Assembly (NCBI GenBank): GCA_016210435.1
Contig: JACQUF010000485.1
Coordinates: forward strand, 1-8,203
Direction: 5' to 3'
Length of the DNA stretch: 8,203 bases
From: Chloroflexota bacterium
GTDB lineage: Bacteria; Chloroflexota; Dehalococcoidia; Lucifugimonadales; Lucifugimonadaceae
Both the position numbers and the translations under genes were made by a program. The notes beneath the pieces are model-generated. The model searched no databases. It had not been told where the DNA came from and saw only the letters and a list, made by a program, of their open reading frames with translations. Positions 1-6,176 of the stretch are shown here, piece by piece (the stretch's first letter is position 1; each line of letters begins with the position of its first letter).

Positions 1-56
1 AACCGCCGATCTCTTCCTTGACAGGGAAGTGTGTTAGGCCGCTACACCACGGGGCC
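1..56 (-). tRNA. tRNA-Asp (anticodon GUC), 3' part cut by window edge
   Basis: Read on the minus strand, the sequence opens with the acceptor strand GGCCCCG (56-50), followed by a D-arm with the usual TAGCGG…AAC pattern. The anticodon stem is CTTCC/GGAAG around the loop CTGTCAA, which puts GTC (20-22 on the plus strand) in the anticodon and specifies Asp. The variable loop AGATC and the start of the T-arm (GGCGGTT) follow, and then the window ends. Roughly the last 20 bases, including the 3' acceptor strand, are missing. The arms have normal lengths and I see no intron. Identity rests on the anticodon; tRNA-Glu is excluded because it would need TTC or CTC. Confidence 0.92.
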
Positions 57-97
57 GCAATAGCGAGGACGACCGCCCCTGCGGACGGCCAACCCAA

Positions 98-103
98 ATT
101 GTA
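98..103 (-). promoter_or_regulatory. possible -10 element for the tRNA-Asp gene
   Basis: The minus strand reads TACAAT here, one base from the consensus TATAAT, in an AT-rich patch inside otherwise GC-rich DNA. Transcription would start near position 91 and leave a leader of about 35 bases before the tRNA. I find no good -35 hexamer at 16-18 bp, so the call rests on the -10 and its placement only. Confidence 0.25.
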
Positions 104-270
104 ATTGAAGCTCCGCCGGTTTGCATGCAGTCATCGGGGGCGTGAACGATCGCAGACGCCGGACTCGCGCTCGATCGTGCTCTTCAGCCCATTCCGAGAC
201 TACTGGCCTGAGTCTGGTTGCGCATCCATGGACGTTTACCGCCATTCGCAGTTTCCTTGAGTCGCCCGAT

Positions 271-282
271 CTCGCCGGCGAG
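271..282. repeat. 12-bp perfect palindrome upstream of the surface-protein genes
   Basis: CTCGCCGGCGAG is its own reverse complement and ends 94 bases before the ATG at 377. A dyad of this size upstream of an operon can be an operator. GC-rich DNA also makes such palindromes by chance, and no second copy or adjoining promoter supports function. Confidence 0.3.
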
Positions 283-364
283 CCGAGCATGATTCTGCCT
301 CCCGACGCCAACACTGGCAGATGCAGCCTGAACGTCTCAGCCGGCCAAACGCCAGCACGAGGAA

Positions 365-369
365 GGAGG
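365..369 (+). promoter_or_regulatory. ribosome binding site of the 377 gene
   Basis: GGAGG, within the purine run GGAAGGAGGGG, ends seven bases before the ATG at 377. This is close to the ideal Shine-Dalgarno sequence and spacing. It fixes the start codon and argues that the 377 frame is really translated. Confidence 0.85.
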
Positions 370-376
370 GGTCGAC

Positions 377-1081
377 ATGAAGAGATCGCTCGTAGCTGGC
401 GTCGGGTTGCTCGCCCTCGCTGCCTTGGTCGGCTGGGCTGTGGTGCGCTCCCTTCCGCCGGTCGAACGCGCGCGCCACGTCGACCCCTCCCCAAACCTGA
501 GCAAAAGCCGGGGCGTTTCGCCCGGCTCGCCTCTCCCTGACGATGACGGATCCCGGGCACGTTTCGGGATCACTGGCACGATCGACTACGCGGTCCGGGA
601 CGCCGATGGGCGGATCAAGGCCGGAGGCGTGATTCATAACACGATCAACAACGATGCAAAGAATGAAGTCTTCAACCGCATCGCGGCGGGCGCCTCGTCG
701 ACCGCATTCGACGGCATCGCGGCCCTCTCGGTTTCAGTTGGAACCGACGACCCCTCGAACGGCGTCCTTGCAGGCAGCATTGCGCTGAACCTGGACGGCG
801 ACTCCGGAACGAGCGGGAATCAGAATCCGGCCGACGGAACGGTGACGACGCAGTTCAGCACCGATCCGGGCCAGGGGACGATCAGCGTGACGTTCACGGC
901 GAAGGTCGACTCCGTGTCCGTGAAACAGATCGTTCTGACGAAAGCGGTTGAAGACGACACCGCAGTCGGCAACGGCGCCGCCATCGCCGACGCGGACATC
1001 TTCGCCTATGTGGACGTCCCGGATGTAACACTCAATACGAACGACACCGTCCAGTACACGTGGACGGTGAACGTCGACTGA
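377..1081 (+). CDS. exported beta-rich protein of unknown function, 234 aa, N-terminal anchor
   Basis: I do not recognise a named family. The start is fixed by a GGAGG site seven bases upstream. The N-terminus (MKRSLVAGVG…) is Lys/Arg followed by a hydrophobic stretch at residues 6-24, ending in AVVRSLPP: an uncleaved anchor or a signal peptide. There is no lipobox cysteine, and no cysteine anywhere in the protein. A Ser/Pro linker (36-57) leads into a beta-rich body (64-234) with many Thr, Val, Asp and Asn. The body ends in YVDVPDVTLNTNDTVQYTWT (211-230). A 'D-T-[LV]-x-[VY]-T-W-T' ending of this type occurs in phage-fibre-like and cell-surface domains as I know them. The motif VRDADGRI…GGVIHNTI (73-90) near the body start fits the same architecture. 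It probably forms a unit with the next gene, 22 bases downstream. The extracellular location is inferred; the molecular role is unknown. Confidence 0.75.
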   Translation: MKRSLVAGVGLLALAALVGWAVVRSLPPVERARHVDPSPNLSKSRGVSPGSPLPDDDGSRARFGITGTIDYAVRDADGRIKAGGVIHNTINNDAKNEVFNRIAAGASSTAFDGIAALSVSVGTDDPSNGVLAGSIALNLDGDSGTSGNQNPADGTVTTQFSTDPGQGTISVTFTAKVDSVSVKQIVLTKAVEDDTAVGNGAAIADADIFAYVDVPDVTLNTNDTVQYTWTVNVD

Positions 1082-1103
1082 TGGCAGTTGGCCTGATGCT
1101 TTG

Positions 1104-2924
1104 ATGCCGGGTCCTGTGCGCTGGGTGAGGATCGCTGTCCTGGCAGGGCTGTTCACGCTCAGCGGGGCTGGCTGGTTCTGGGCCGGACTCACAGAAACCG
1201 CGACGCCCGCGCGAATTGTGCGAGCAATCGCGGCCGCGGCCGGCGGTGCTGCGGTCCAGGACGCGGGGGCGCTTTCCGCGGACCTGCGCGCCGGTGCCGG
1301 AATTCGCAATGTTGACGCAGCTTCTCTGAATCACTCGGCGAAGGCAGTCGTTCAGAGCCGGGACACGCAGAGCGTTTCCGCGTCGAGCGTCGGCGGGGTC
1401 AGAAGCGTTCGAACGGATGTTGCGGAAGCTGCCGAATCGACACGCGGATCGATCGGGCACGGACAGCGCGCGGCGGTCTCATTAAGCGGTTCGACTTCGC
1501 CGCTTGTCGGCGCGAATTCCCGGGCGGGTGTGGGTGACGGTTCGTCGGCATCCTCGGCGGGTGGCGTGGCCCATCTCATGCGAGTGATCGCCGACGCTGT
1601 ACTGGGCGGAGTTTCCCACGTCCCTGCTGACCGGACAAATCTGACCGACTCTGGCTCGTCGGACTTTTCGAACGAAGATGTCACAGGAATCGGTCCGAAT
1701 CAGTTGTCGACGGCATTCGGTATCGAGAATGCCGAAGCGGCCGCGATCGCTGAACTGAACGTGCTGAAGGCAACCGCTTCGCCGGCACAGCTGTCGCGCC
1801 TCGACGATTTCGCGAGGGCCGAGCACAGGCGAAACGGAGATTCAACCGCGAACCTTGGGGAGTCCGTCGCCGCTGCATTTGTCCCGGCGGCCGCGCCCTC
1901 CAGTCAGCTGGAACCCTCGCATCAGCGGCTACAGGGAGCTGATCCGGGCAGGCTGTTCGCGGTTGCAAGGACCTCGCTGCGGTCGCGACGCTCGGATGCG
2001 GCAATCGTCAGGGCTTCGGTCGAGGTACGCGTGGCGAGGCATCGTCCAGAGGATTCCGCCGGCATGACTGCCGCGGTACGGGTCGCTTCGCAATCGGGCC
2101 TCGCTGACACGTTCGGGCATTCCGCGTACGCCGCCGCGGCCCTGGGGTCGGCCTCATCCGAACGACAGCTAATCGCCGATGCCGCGACCTTTCAGTTGAG
2201 GCGGTCAGAAGCCTCGTCGACGCAGACCGGGCCGCAACCTAGAACCGATACAGTCGTGATCCCTGAAAGCCCGCCTGGCAGCGGCGATGCGCTCCGTGAA
2301 GTCATCGCCGTGCTCCGGCCGGATTCCCCGGTAACACTCGAGATCCCCGAATTTGGGATCCGGCTCGAAGTCCCGGCCCGCGGATCTTCGACGATCCTTC
2401 AGGCCCGCCTGGCGGTCCAACCGCCCGACAGCGTAGCCGTCAAGCCCGACGCTGAAGTGCTTCGATTGATCCGGATCGAACTCTTCGATCAGTCTGGCCG
2501 GCTGCTGGAGGGCGGAACGGTCGCATGGCCCGTACATCTCTCGATCAGCCTTGCTCCAAACGAGAATCGGGATGGCGCGGACGGCTCCACATTGCGATTG
2601 CTGCGGCTCGGCGCCGGCAGCGGGGGACCTTCCTGGGAGCCAGTTTCGAGCGAAAAGGACCTCGTACTCGGGGTTGTAAGCGCCCGGCTCGACCATCTTT
2701 CACTGTTCGCTCTTGTGCGGGAACGTGGTATGGACGCGGCCACCGACTCCGGGCAGACGCGCGCTGTCGCTCGGTCCGCGGGAGTCGAGGTGGAATCGGC
2801 GGCCGATCGTTCCGGTCCGGCGAGGTCTTGGGCTACGAGGTTGGCGGTACTCGTGGGGATCTCAGTGGCTGCGGGACTCGCCCTGCGGGGCGGGATCGAG
2901 GCCTGGAGGAGGCAGAGGAGGTAG
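1104..2924 (+). CDS. large surface protein: signal peptide, Ala/Ser-rich ectodomain, beta domain, C-terminal membrane anchor
   Basis: Starting at ATG 1104 gives 606 residues; the TTG at 1101 would add one. Neither has a clear ribosome binding site, so translation may be coupled to the gene ending 22 bases upstream. In ATG numbering: signal peptide, basic start then hydrophobic residues 10-29, possible cleavage after the TATPA region; about 370 residues rich in Ala, Ser, Gly and Arg with no clear fold; a beta-sandwich-like domain at about 407-537. That domain runs from VTLEIPEFGIRLEVPA through WPVHLSISLAPN, STLRLLRL and WEPV to ARLDHLSLFALV. The last part resembles the 'D-H-[FL]-[ST]-x-F-A-L' ending of extracellular beta modules seen after predicted adhesin-like regions. 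A hydrophobic segment (577-596) and the basic tail EAWRRQRR give the layout of a single-pass membrane-anchored protein. It contains no cysteine. Function unknown; cell-surface structural or adhesive role inferred. Confidence 0.72.
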   Translation: MPGPVRWVRIAVLAGLFTLSGAGWFWAGLTETATPARIVRAIAAAAGGAAVQDAGALSADLRAGAGIRNVDAASLNHSAKAVVQSRDTQSVSASSVGGVRSVRTDVAEAAESTRGSIGHGQRAAVSLSGSTSPLVGANSRAGVGDGSSASSAGGVAHLMRVIADAVLGGVSHVPADRTNLTDSGSSDFSNEDVTGIGPNQLSTAFGIENAEAAAIAELNVLKATASPAQLSRLDDFARAEHRRNGDSTANLGESVAAAFVPAAAPSSQLEPSHQRLQGADPGRLFAVARTSLRSRRSDAAIVRASVEVRVARHRPEDSAGMTAAVRVASQSGLADTFGHSAYAAAALGSASSERQLIADAATFQLRRSEASSTQTGPQPRTDTVVIPESPPGSGDALREVIAVLRPDSPVTLEIPEFGIRLEVPARGSSTILQARLAVQPPDSVAVKPDAEVLRLIRIELFDQSGRLLEGGTVAWPVHLSISLAPNENRDGADGSTLRLLRLGAGSGGPSWEPVSSEKDLVLGVVSARLDHLSLFALVRERGMDAATDSGQTRAVARSAGVEVESAADRSGPARSWATRLAVLVGISVAAGLALRGGIEAWRRQRR

Positions 2925-2951
2925 GCTACCCCCTCTCCTCACTCCTCTGCC
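2911..2951. repeat. perfect 10-bp inverted repeat spanning the convergent gene ends
   Basis: GGCAGAGGAG (2911-2920) pairs without mismatch with CTCCTCTGCC (2942-2951) around a 21-base loop that contains both TAG stop codons. The left arm is the last coding stretch of the surface-protein gene and the right arm lies in the end of the truncated glutaredoxin frame. A smaller dyad, GGTAG-G-CTACC (2920-2930), sits inside. The structure could stop transcription from both sides, although no T-run follows on either strand. Alternative pairing of CCCCTC (2930-2935) with GAGGGG (2954-2959) is possible. Confidence 0.5.
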
Positions 2952-3129
2952 ACGAGGGGCGAGGAGGATAGCGGTGCTCCTGTACTTCAGGCCAGCGTTC
3001 AGGGTGCCTGCTGAGGTCAACTTCCTCGTACTCGACCCGGTCGCGCCGAAAGGCTTCCTTTTGCAAAGCACAGCAGCCGCACTCCGGGTGCGTGTAGACG
3101 ACGGCCTTGCGGGGAGAGGGGATCGGCAC
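2926..3129 (-). pseudogene. truncated glutaredoxin-like protein, 67 aa
   Basis: The first half is a clear thioredoxin-fold beginning: strand KAVVYTHPE, redox motif CGCC (residues 18-21), helix ALQKEAFRRD, strand VEYEEVDLS, then RHPERWPEV (38-46). In this family a second half with a 'TP' cis-proline loop and a 'Gly-Gly' helix should follow, about 75-90 residues in all. Here the frame instead runs into about 20 unrelated residues (QEHRYPPRPSWQRSEERG) encoded by GC-rich repeat-like DNA and stops at TAG. No other frame downstream continues the fold, so this looks like 3' truncation, not a frameshift. The GTG start lies 12 bases after the YHS stop; the codons upstream lead straight to a stop, so it is the only choice, and it has no Shine-Dalgarno. 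It was probably the last gene of the copper operon. A full fold, and hence activity, is unlikely. Confidence 0.7.
2930..2967. repeat. degenerate GC-rich hairpin repeat at the broken glutaredoxin end
   Basis: This segment carries CCCCTC…GAGGGG and CTCCTC…GAGGAGG pairings and reads on the minus strand as CCCCTC-loop-GAG…TGAGGAGAGGGG. It resembles, in decayed form, the hairpin repeats at 3391-3445 and 6541-6609. The glutaredoxin homology is lost as this segment is approached, so it may mark the break. The resemblance is partial and judged by eye. Confidence 0.35.
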
Positions 3130-3141
3130 GAGGAGAGGTGG

Positions 3142-3351
3142 TCACATGGGCTGTGGGGTCGTGGACTTCAGGAACTTTTCCGGTTCCTTCTGGAACGATG
3201 TCCTGCATCCGGGCGAGCAGAAGTAGTAGGTCTTGCCCTGGTATTCGGACTTACCGCCGGGCGGGTTGCTGACATCGACCTGCATCTTGCAGACAGGGTC
3301 GATCGCCATCTCGGCCTTCTTCGAACCGAACTGGATCCCGGGAATCTTCAT
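3142..3351 (-). CDS. YHS-domain metal-binding protein, 69 aa
   Basis: This is a small soluble YHS (TRASH-like) domain protein, a type often found beside heavy-metal P-type ATPases, where it is thought to bind or pass on metal ions. The domain covers residues 16-61. DPVCKM (18-23) is the usual opening, followed by a short beta hairpin (SEYQGKTYYF), then FCSPGC (44-49) and the helix RTSFQKEPEKFL. The three cysteines (21, 45, 49) are the expected ligands. Two starts are possible: ATG 3351 with AGGGGGAG close by, or ATG 3309 (Met15) with AAGAAGG at good spacing, which would give a 55-aa protein starting directly at the domain, as many relatives do. There is no signal peptide, so it is cytoplasmic. 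It follows copA and the YHS remnant in the same orientation and is followed after 12 bases by the glutaredoxin fragment, so co-transcription with the copper genes is likely. Confidence 0.88.
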   Translation of the reverse strand: MKIPGIQFGSKKAEMAIDPVCKMQVDVSNPPGGKSEYQGKTYYFCSPGCRTSFQKEPEKFLKSTTPQPM

Positions 3352-3390
3352 GCTCTCCCCCTATGTGGTTCCTGAAGCGTCCACGCGGTC

Positions 3391-3445
3391 GCCCTCACCC
3401 GGCGTCCGCCACAGGCGGAGGGGCGCTCTCCCGGCGGGAGGGGCC
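3391..3445. repeat. GC-rich REP-like intergenic repeat between the two YHS genes
   Basis: On the plus strand GCCCTCACCC (3391-3400) is followed by two hairpins: TCCGCC-ACA-GGCGGA (3405-3419), and CTCCC-GGC-GGGAG (3428-3440). Read on the minus strand the order is hairpin CTCCC/GGGAG, second hairpin, then GGGTGAGGGC. The repeat at 6571-6609 has the same order on the plus strand: hairpin CTCTCCC/GGGAGAG, then GGTGAGGG. Repeats of this build are scattered between genes in many bacterial genomes. No T-run follows, so it is not a standard terminator, though the hairpins could shield or punctuate the copper transcript. Confidence 0.6.
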
Positions 3446-3453
3446 AAAGGGCA

Positions 3454-3549
3454 CTACGCAGCTGCCATGGTCGACAGGTATTTCTACAGCTCCCTGGCGA
3501 ACGCCTCACGGCAGCCCGAAGAACAGAAATAGTACGGCAAGATCTTCAT
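3454..3549 (-). pseudogene. relic YHS-domain gene: C-terminal half only, interrupted by an amber codon
   Basis: GGAGG (3556-3560) with a six-base spacer precedes ATG 3549, which starts a 21-codon frame: MKIL then PYYFCSSGCREAFAREL, then TAG (3484-3486). Reading on past the TAG gives KYLSTMAAA and a second TAG (3454-3456). Against the intact downstream YHS protein, PYYFCSSGCREAFAREL-stop-KYLST aligns without gaps to TYYFCSPGCRTSFQKEPEKFLKS, 12 of 23 positions identical. The TAG replaces the Glu/Gln before KYL, one base change from GAG or CAG. The DPVC-M half is absent: MKI, also the first residues of the intact YHS gene, is joined directly to the second half, suggesting an internal deletion. 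It lies 42 bases after the copA stop. It could still yield a 21-aa CxxxC peptide; decay is the simpler reading. Confidence 0.72.
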
Positions 3550-3591
3550 TGCAGACCTCCCGTGATCCGTCGCCCCTTGACTTCGACTTTA

Positions 3592-6147
3592 TCAGGTAGC
3601 TTTCGCGCTTCGTGCCGCGCCGAGCGGCCTTCGTCCACCCGGCCGTGCTTTCTCGTCTGTGCCGCCGCGACGTGCCAGCCGCAGCGAGTTCGTGACGACG
3701 CTCACTGAACTGAACGCCATTGCCGCGGCGGCGGCTACGGGGTTCATGAACCCGGCATGGCCGAACACCGGGTGCAACCAGGATGGCGTGTGGATATGTG
3801 TGAAAAGCGGGAACAACACGCCCGCTGCGATCGGGATCAGCAGGACGTTGTAGAAGAACGCCCAGAAAAGGTTCTGGCGGATCGTGCGCATTGTGGCCTT
3901 GCTGACCGCGATCGCTTCCGCGACGCCCCGCACCTCGCCCCGCACCAGGGTGATATCGGCGGCCTCGATCGCGACGTCCGTGCCGCTCCCAATGGCGATC
4001 CCGATATCCGCGGTGGCAAGCGCGGGCGCATCGTTTATTCCATCGCCGACCATCGCCACGACTTTTCCAGCCTGCTTCAACTCTTCGATCTTTTTCGCCT
4101 TATCGGCGGGCATCACCTCGGCAATCACGTTGTCGATCCCAAGCTGGCGGGCGACCGCCTCAGCCGTCCGCCGGTGGTCGCCGCTCAACATGATCACTTC
4201 GAGGCCGAGCCGCCTGAGGTCTCCGACGGCTTCTGCGGCATCGGCTTTGATCGCATCGGCGATAGCTATTACGCCATCGGCGCGGCCGTCGACGGCAACG
4301 AGCAGGGCCGTCTGGCCGGCTTCCCGGGTCTGCCGGATCGCTCCATCGAGCGGCGCAAGATCGACGCCAGAATCTCGCAGGAATGCCTCATTGCCGATCG
4401 TCACGGTCCGGCGGCCGAGCTTGCCGCGAACGCCGCGGCCAGGCACAGCCTCGAAGGCTTCCACAGATTCAGGGCGAATGTCTCGTCGCCGGGCTTCATT
4501 CACCACTGCGGCCCCGAGCGGATGCTCTGACATCACTTCGAGCGAGGCTGCGATCCCAACGATCTCGCGCTCGGGCATCCGGACGCTCCGGACCTCGACC
4601 ACGCGGGGTCTGCCCTCGGTCAATGTTCCTGTCTTATCGAGCACAACCGTGCGGGTCCGGTGGGCGATCTCGAGGGCCTCGGCGTTGCGAATCAGAATCC
4701 CTGACCCGGCGGCCCGGCCCATTCCGACCATGATTGCCGTCGGAGTCGCAAGGCCGAGCGCGCACGGGCAGGCGACCACCAGCACCGCGACGGTAGTCAG
4801 CAGGGCAGTCAGCCAGGATGGCTCGGGTCCCAGAAACCACCACAGGACGAACGTGAGGGCAGCACCGGCAAGCACTGCCGGCACGAACCGCGCGGCGATC
4901 ACATCGACGAGACGCTGCACCGGCGCCCGCGAACCCTGCGCCTGCTCGACCAGGCGGACGATCTGCGCTAGCACCGTGTCCTTGCCGACTCGCGATGCCT
5001 TCAATCGGACCGTGCCCTGGCCATTCACGGTCCCAGTAAATGCTTGCGCTCCTTCCGATTTCTCGACGGGGGCGCTTTCGCCGGTGAGCATGGATTCGTC
5101 GATCGAAGTCCTGCCGGCGATCACGTCGCCGTCCACAGGGACCCGCTCCCCAGGCCGCAGGAGAATGATGTCCCCTTCGACCACTTCCTCGATCGGCAGG
5201 AGGACAAAGTCTTTCTCTCGTTCGACCATCGCGTGGCGCGGCTGGTGCTTCATCAGCTTCCTGATCGCGTCTGAAGTCCTGCCGCGGGCCCGGGCTTCGA
5301 GGTATCTGCCGAGCAGGATCAGGCCGATGATCGCGGCCGACACGTCGAAGTACGTCCCCGTGCTGTGGCCGGCGAAGGGCGCGCCGCCCTGGAACGTGCC
5401 CCGTGAGAACGTGACCGCGGCGCTGAAGAAATATGCGACCGATGTGCCGATCGCGATCAGCGTACTCATGTTCGACGTGCGGTGGCGCAGCGCGCCCCAC
5501 GCCGAGACGTAGAACTGCCAGCCTGCCCAGAACTGGACCGGCGTGGCGAGTACGAGCAGCACGATATTCACGGTCGTCGGCGAGATGCCGGCAAGCGCGC
5601 CGATCGTCTCGTACTGCATCGCGGCCATGATGATCGCAGCGACGGAAAGCGATAACACGGTCTTGAGGAGGAGGACCCGGCGGGCGCGGGACTGGCTTCT
5701 CTCAGCCTCGCCTTCGGCGACCTCGACCTTGCCCAGGTACTGGTAGCCCGAAGCCTCGATCGCTTCTCTGTATGCGAGTACCGAGTCGTCAGCAGGGAAC
5801 CGCTCGACTGCGACCTGCGAGCCGCCTTGTTGGAACTGCACGCCCACCACGCCGGCAAATACCGAGAGCGACTTCAAGAGCCGACCTGAATCAGTGCCAT
5901 CCCTGGCCTGGATCCTGAACGCCACGGTCTCAGTCCCGACTCCGTAACCGGAATCCTTGACGGCTTTGACGAGGGATGGCGGGGTGGCTCGTTGAGGGTC
6001 GAGCCGGACGTGGGCGCTCTCGGTGGCGAGGTTGACCTCGGCGGCCTGCACGCCCTGGACCGACTGCAGCGCCTCGGTCACATGGCTCACGCACGAGGCG
6101 CACGTCATCCCTTTGATCGGGATTCGAAGTGTCGAGGTTTCAGCCAT
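3592..6147 (-). CDS. copA: Cu(I)-exporting P1B-1-type ATPase
   Basis: This 851-aa inner-membrane pump uses ATP to move Cu(I) out of the cytoplasm. Domain order: HMA metal-binding domain with GMTCASC (13-19); a second ferredoxin-like domain (about 75-140) lacking the CxxC; membrane helices from about 157; actuator motif TGES (355-358); transport helix CPC (460-462); phosphorylation motif DKTGT (504-508); nucleotide-binding SEHPLG (540-545) and GRGV; hinge GDGIND (701-706). Cu(I) specificity follows from CPC, from YN (766-767) with Asn759 in the next-to-last helix, and from Met810 with SS (813-814) in the last. The loop between those two helices is lengthened and holds His784, 786, 792 and 797. 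A basic Gly/Ala/Arg tail ends the protein. GGAGG with a five-base spacer precedes ATG 6147, and csoR ends 29 bases upstream, so both should be one transcript. Ag(I) may also be a substrate. Confidence 0.97.
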   Translation of the reverse strand: MAETSTLRIPIKGMTCASCVSHVTEALQSVQGVQAAEVNLATESAHVRLDPQRATPPSLVKAVKDSGYGVGTETVAFRIQARDGTDSGRLLKSLSVFAGVVGVQFQQGGSQVAVERFPADDSVLAYREAIEASGYQYLGKVEVAEGEAERSQSRARRVLLLKTVLSLSVAAIIMAAMQYETIGALAGISPTTVNIVLLVLATPVQFWAGWQFYVSAWGALRHRTSNMSTLIAIGTSVAYFFSAAVTFSRGTFQGGAPFAGHSTGTYFDVSAAIIGLILLGRYLEARARGRTSDAIRKLMKHQPRHAMVEREKDFVLLPIEEVVEGDIILLRPGERVPVDGDVIAGRTSIDESMLTGESAPVEKSEGAQAFTGTVNGQGTVRLKASRVGKDTVLAQIVRLVEQAQGSRAPVQRLVDVIAARFVPAVLAGAALTFVLWWFLGPEPSWLTALLTTVAVLVVACPCALGLATPTAIMVGMGRAAGSGILIRNAEALEIAHRTRTVVLDKTGTLTEGRPRVVEVRSVRMPEREIVGIAASLEVMSEHPLGAAVVNEARRRDIRPESVEAFEAVPGRGVRGKLGRRTVTIGNEAFLRDSGVDLAPLDGAIRQTREAGQTALLVAVDGRADGVIAIADAIKADAAEAVGDLRRLGLEVIMLSGDHRRTAEAVARQLGIDNVIAEVMPADKAKKIEELKQAGKVVAMVGDGINDAPALATADIGIAIGSGTDVAIEAADITLVRGEVRGVAEAIAVSKATMRTIRQNLFWAFFYNVLLIPIAAGVLFPLFTHIHTPSWLHPVFGHAGFMNPVAAAAAMAFSSVSVVTNSLRLARRGGTDEKARPGGRRPLGAARSAKAT

Positions 6148-6176
6148 TGCGTCCTCCGGTTAGCGGCTTTGACCGG

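Larger units (their letters stand above)
57..376. other. gene-free upstream region between tRNA-Asp and the first surface-protein gene
   Basis: This stretch of 320 bases lies between the divergently read tRNA and the plus-strand gene starting at 377. Open frames cross it on both strands, but they are Arg-, Pro- and Ser-rich with no recognisable motif, and they run into the real genes out of frame, so I treat them as chance. It holds a candidate tRNA -10 element, a perfect 12-bp palindrome CTCGCCGGCGAG (271-282), and the strong ribosome binding site of the next gene at its right end. I could not place a convincing plus-strand sigma-70 promoter. Confidence 0.6.

Noticed and set aside
121..540. 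A 139-codon plus-strand frame overlapping the start of the surface protein
   Set aside because: It has no ribosome binding site, a composition like random GC-rich DNA, and conflicts with the well-supported start at 377.
734..2004. Several minus-strand frames of 100-190 codons opposite the surface-protein genes
   Set aside because: All are Arg/Pro-rich without motifs or ribosome binding sites. The plus-strand frames have signal peptides, a domain and a membrane anchor in the right order.
2862..3208. A frameshift that would restore the second half of the glutaredoxin
   Set aside because: The two other minus-strand frames across this stretch show no cis-proline 'TP' or later glutaredoxin features.
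3391..3445. CRISPR or insertion-sequence end
   Set aside because: There is a single unit with internal hairpins, no regular spacers, no transposase frame and no target-site duplication that I can see.
3484..3486. Amber codon read through as pyrrolysine in the short YHS gene
   Set aside because: No pylT/pylS-type genes are visible, and the N-terminal half of the domain is also missing. A nonsense change in a decaying gene explains more.
3884..5512. A 542-codon open frame on the plus strand, antisense to copA
   Set aside because: It is rich in Ser, Arg, Ala, Thr and Pro with no motif, and lies wholly opposite the unmistakable CopA coding sequence. Long antisense frames are normal in GC-rich genes.
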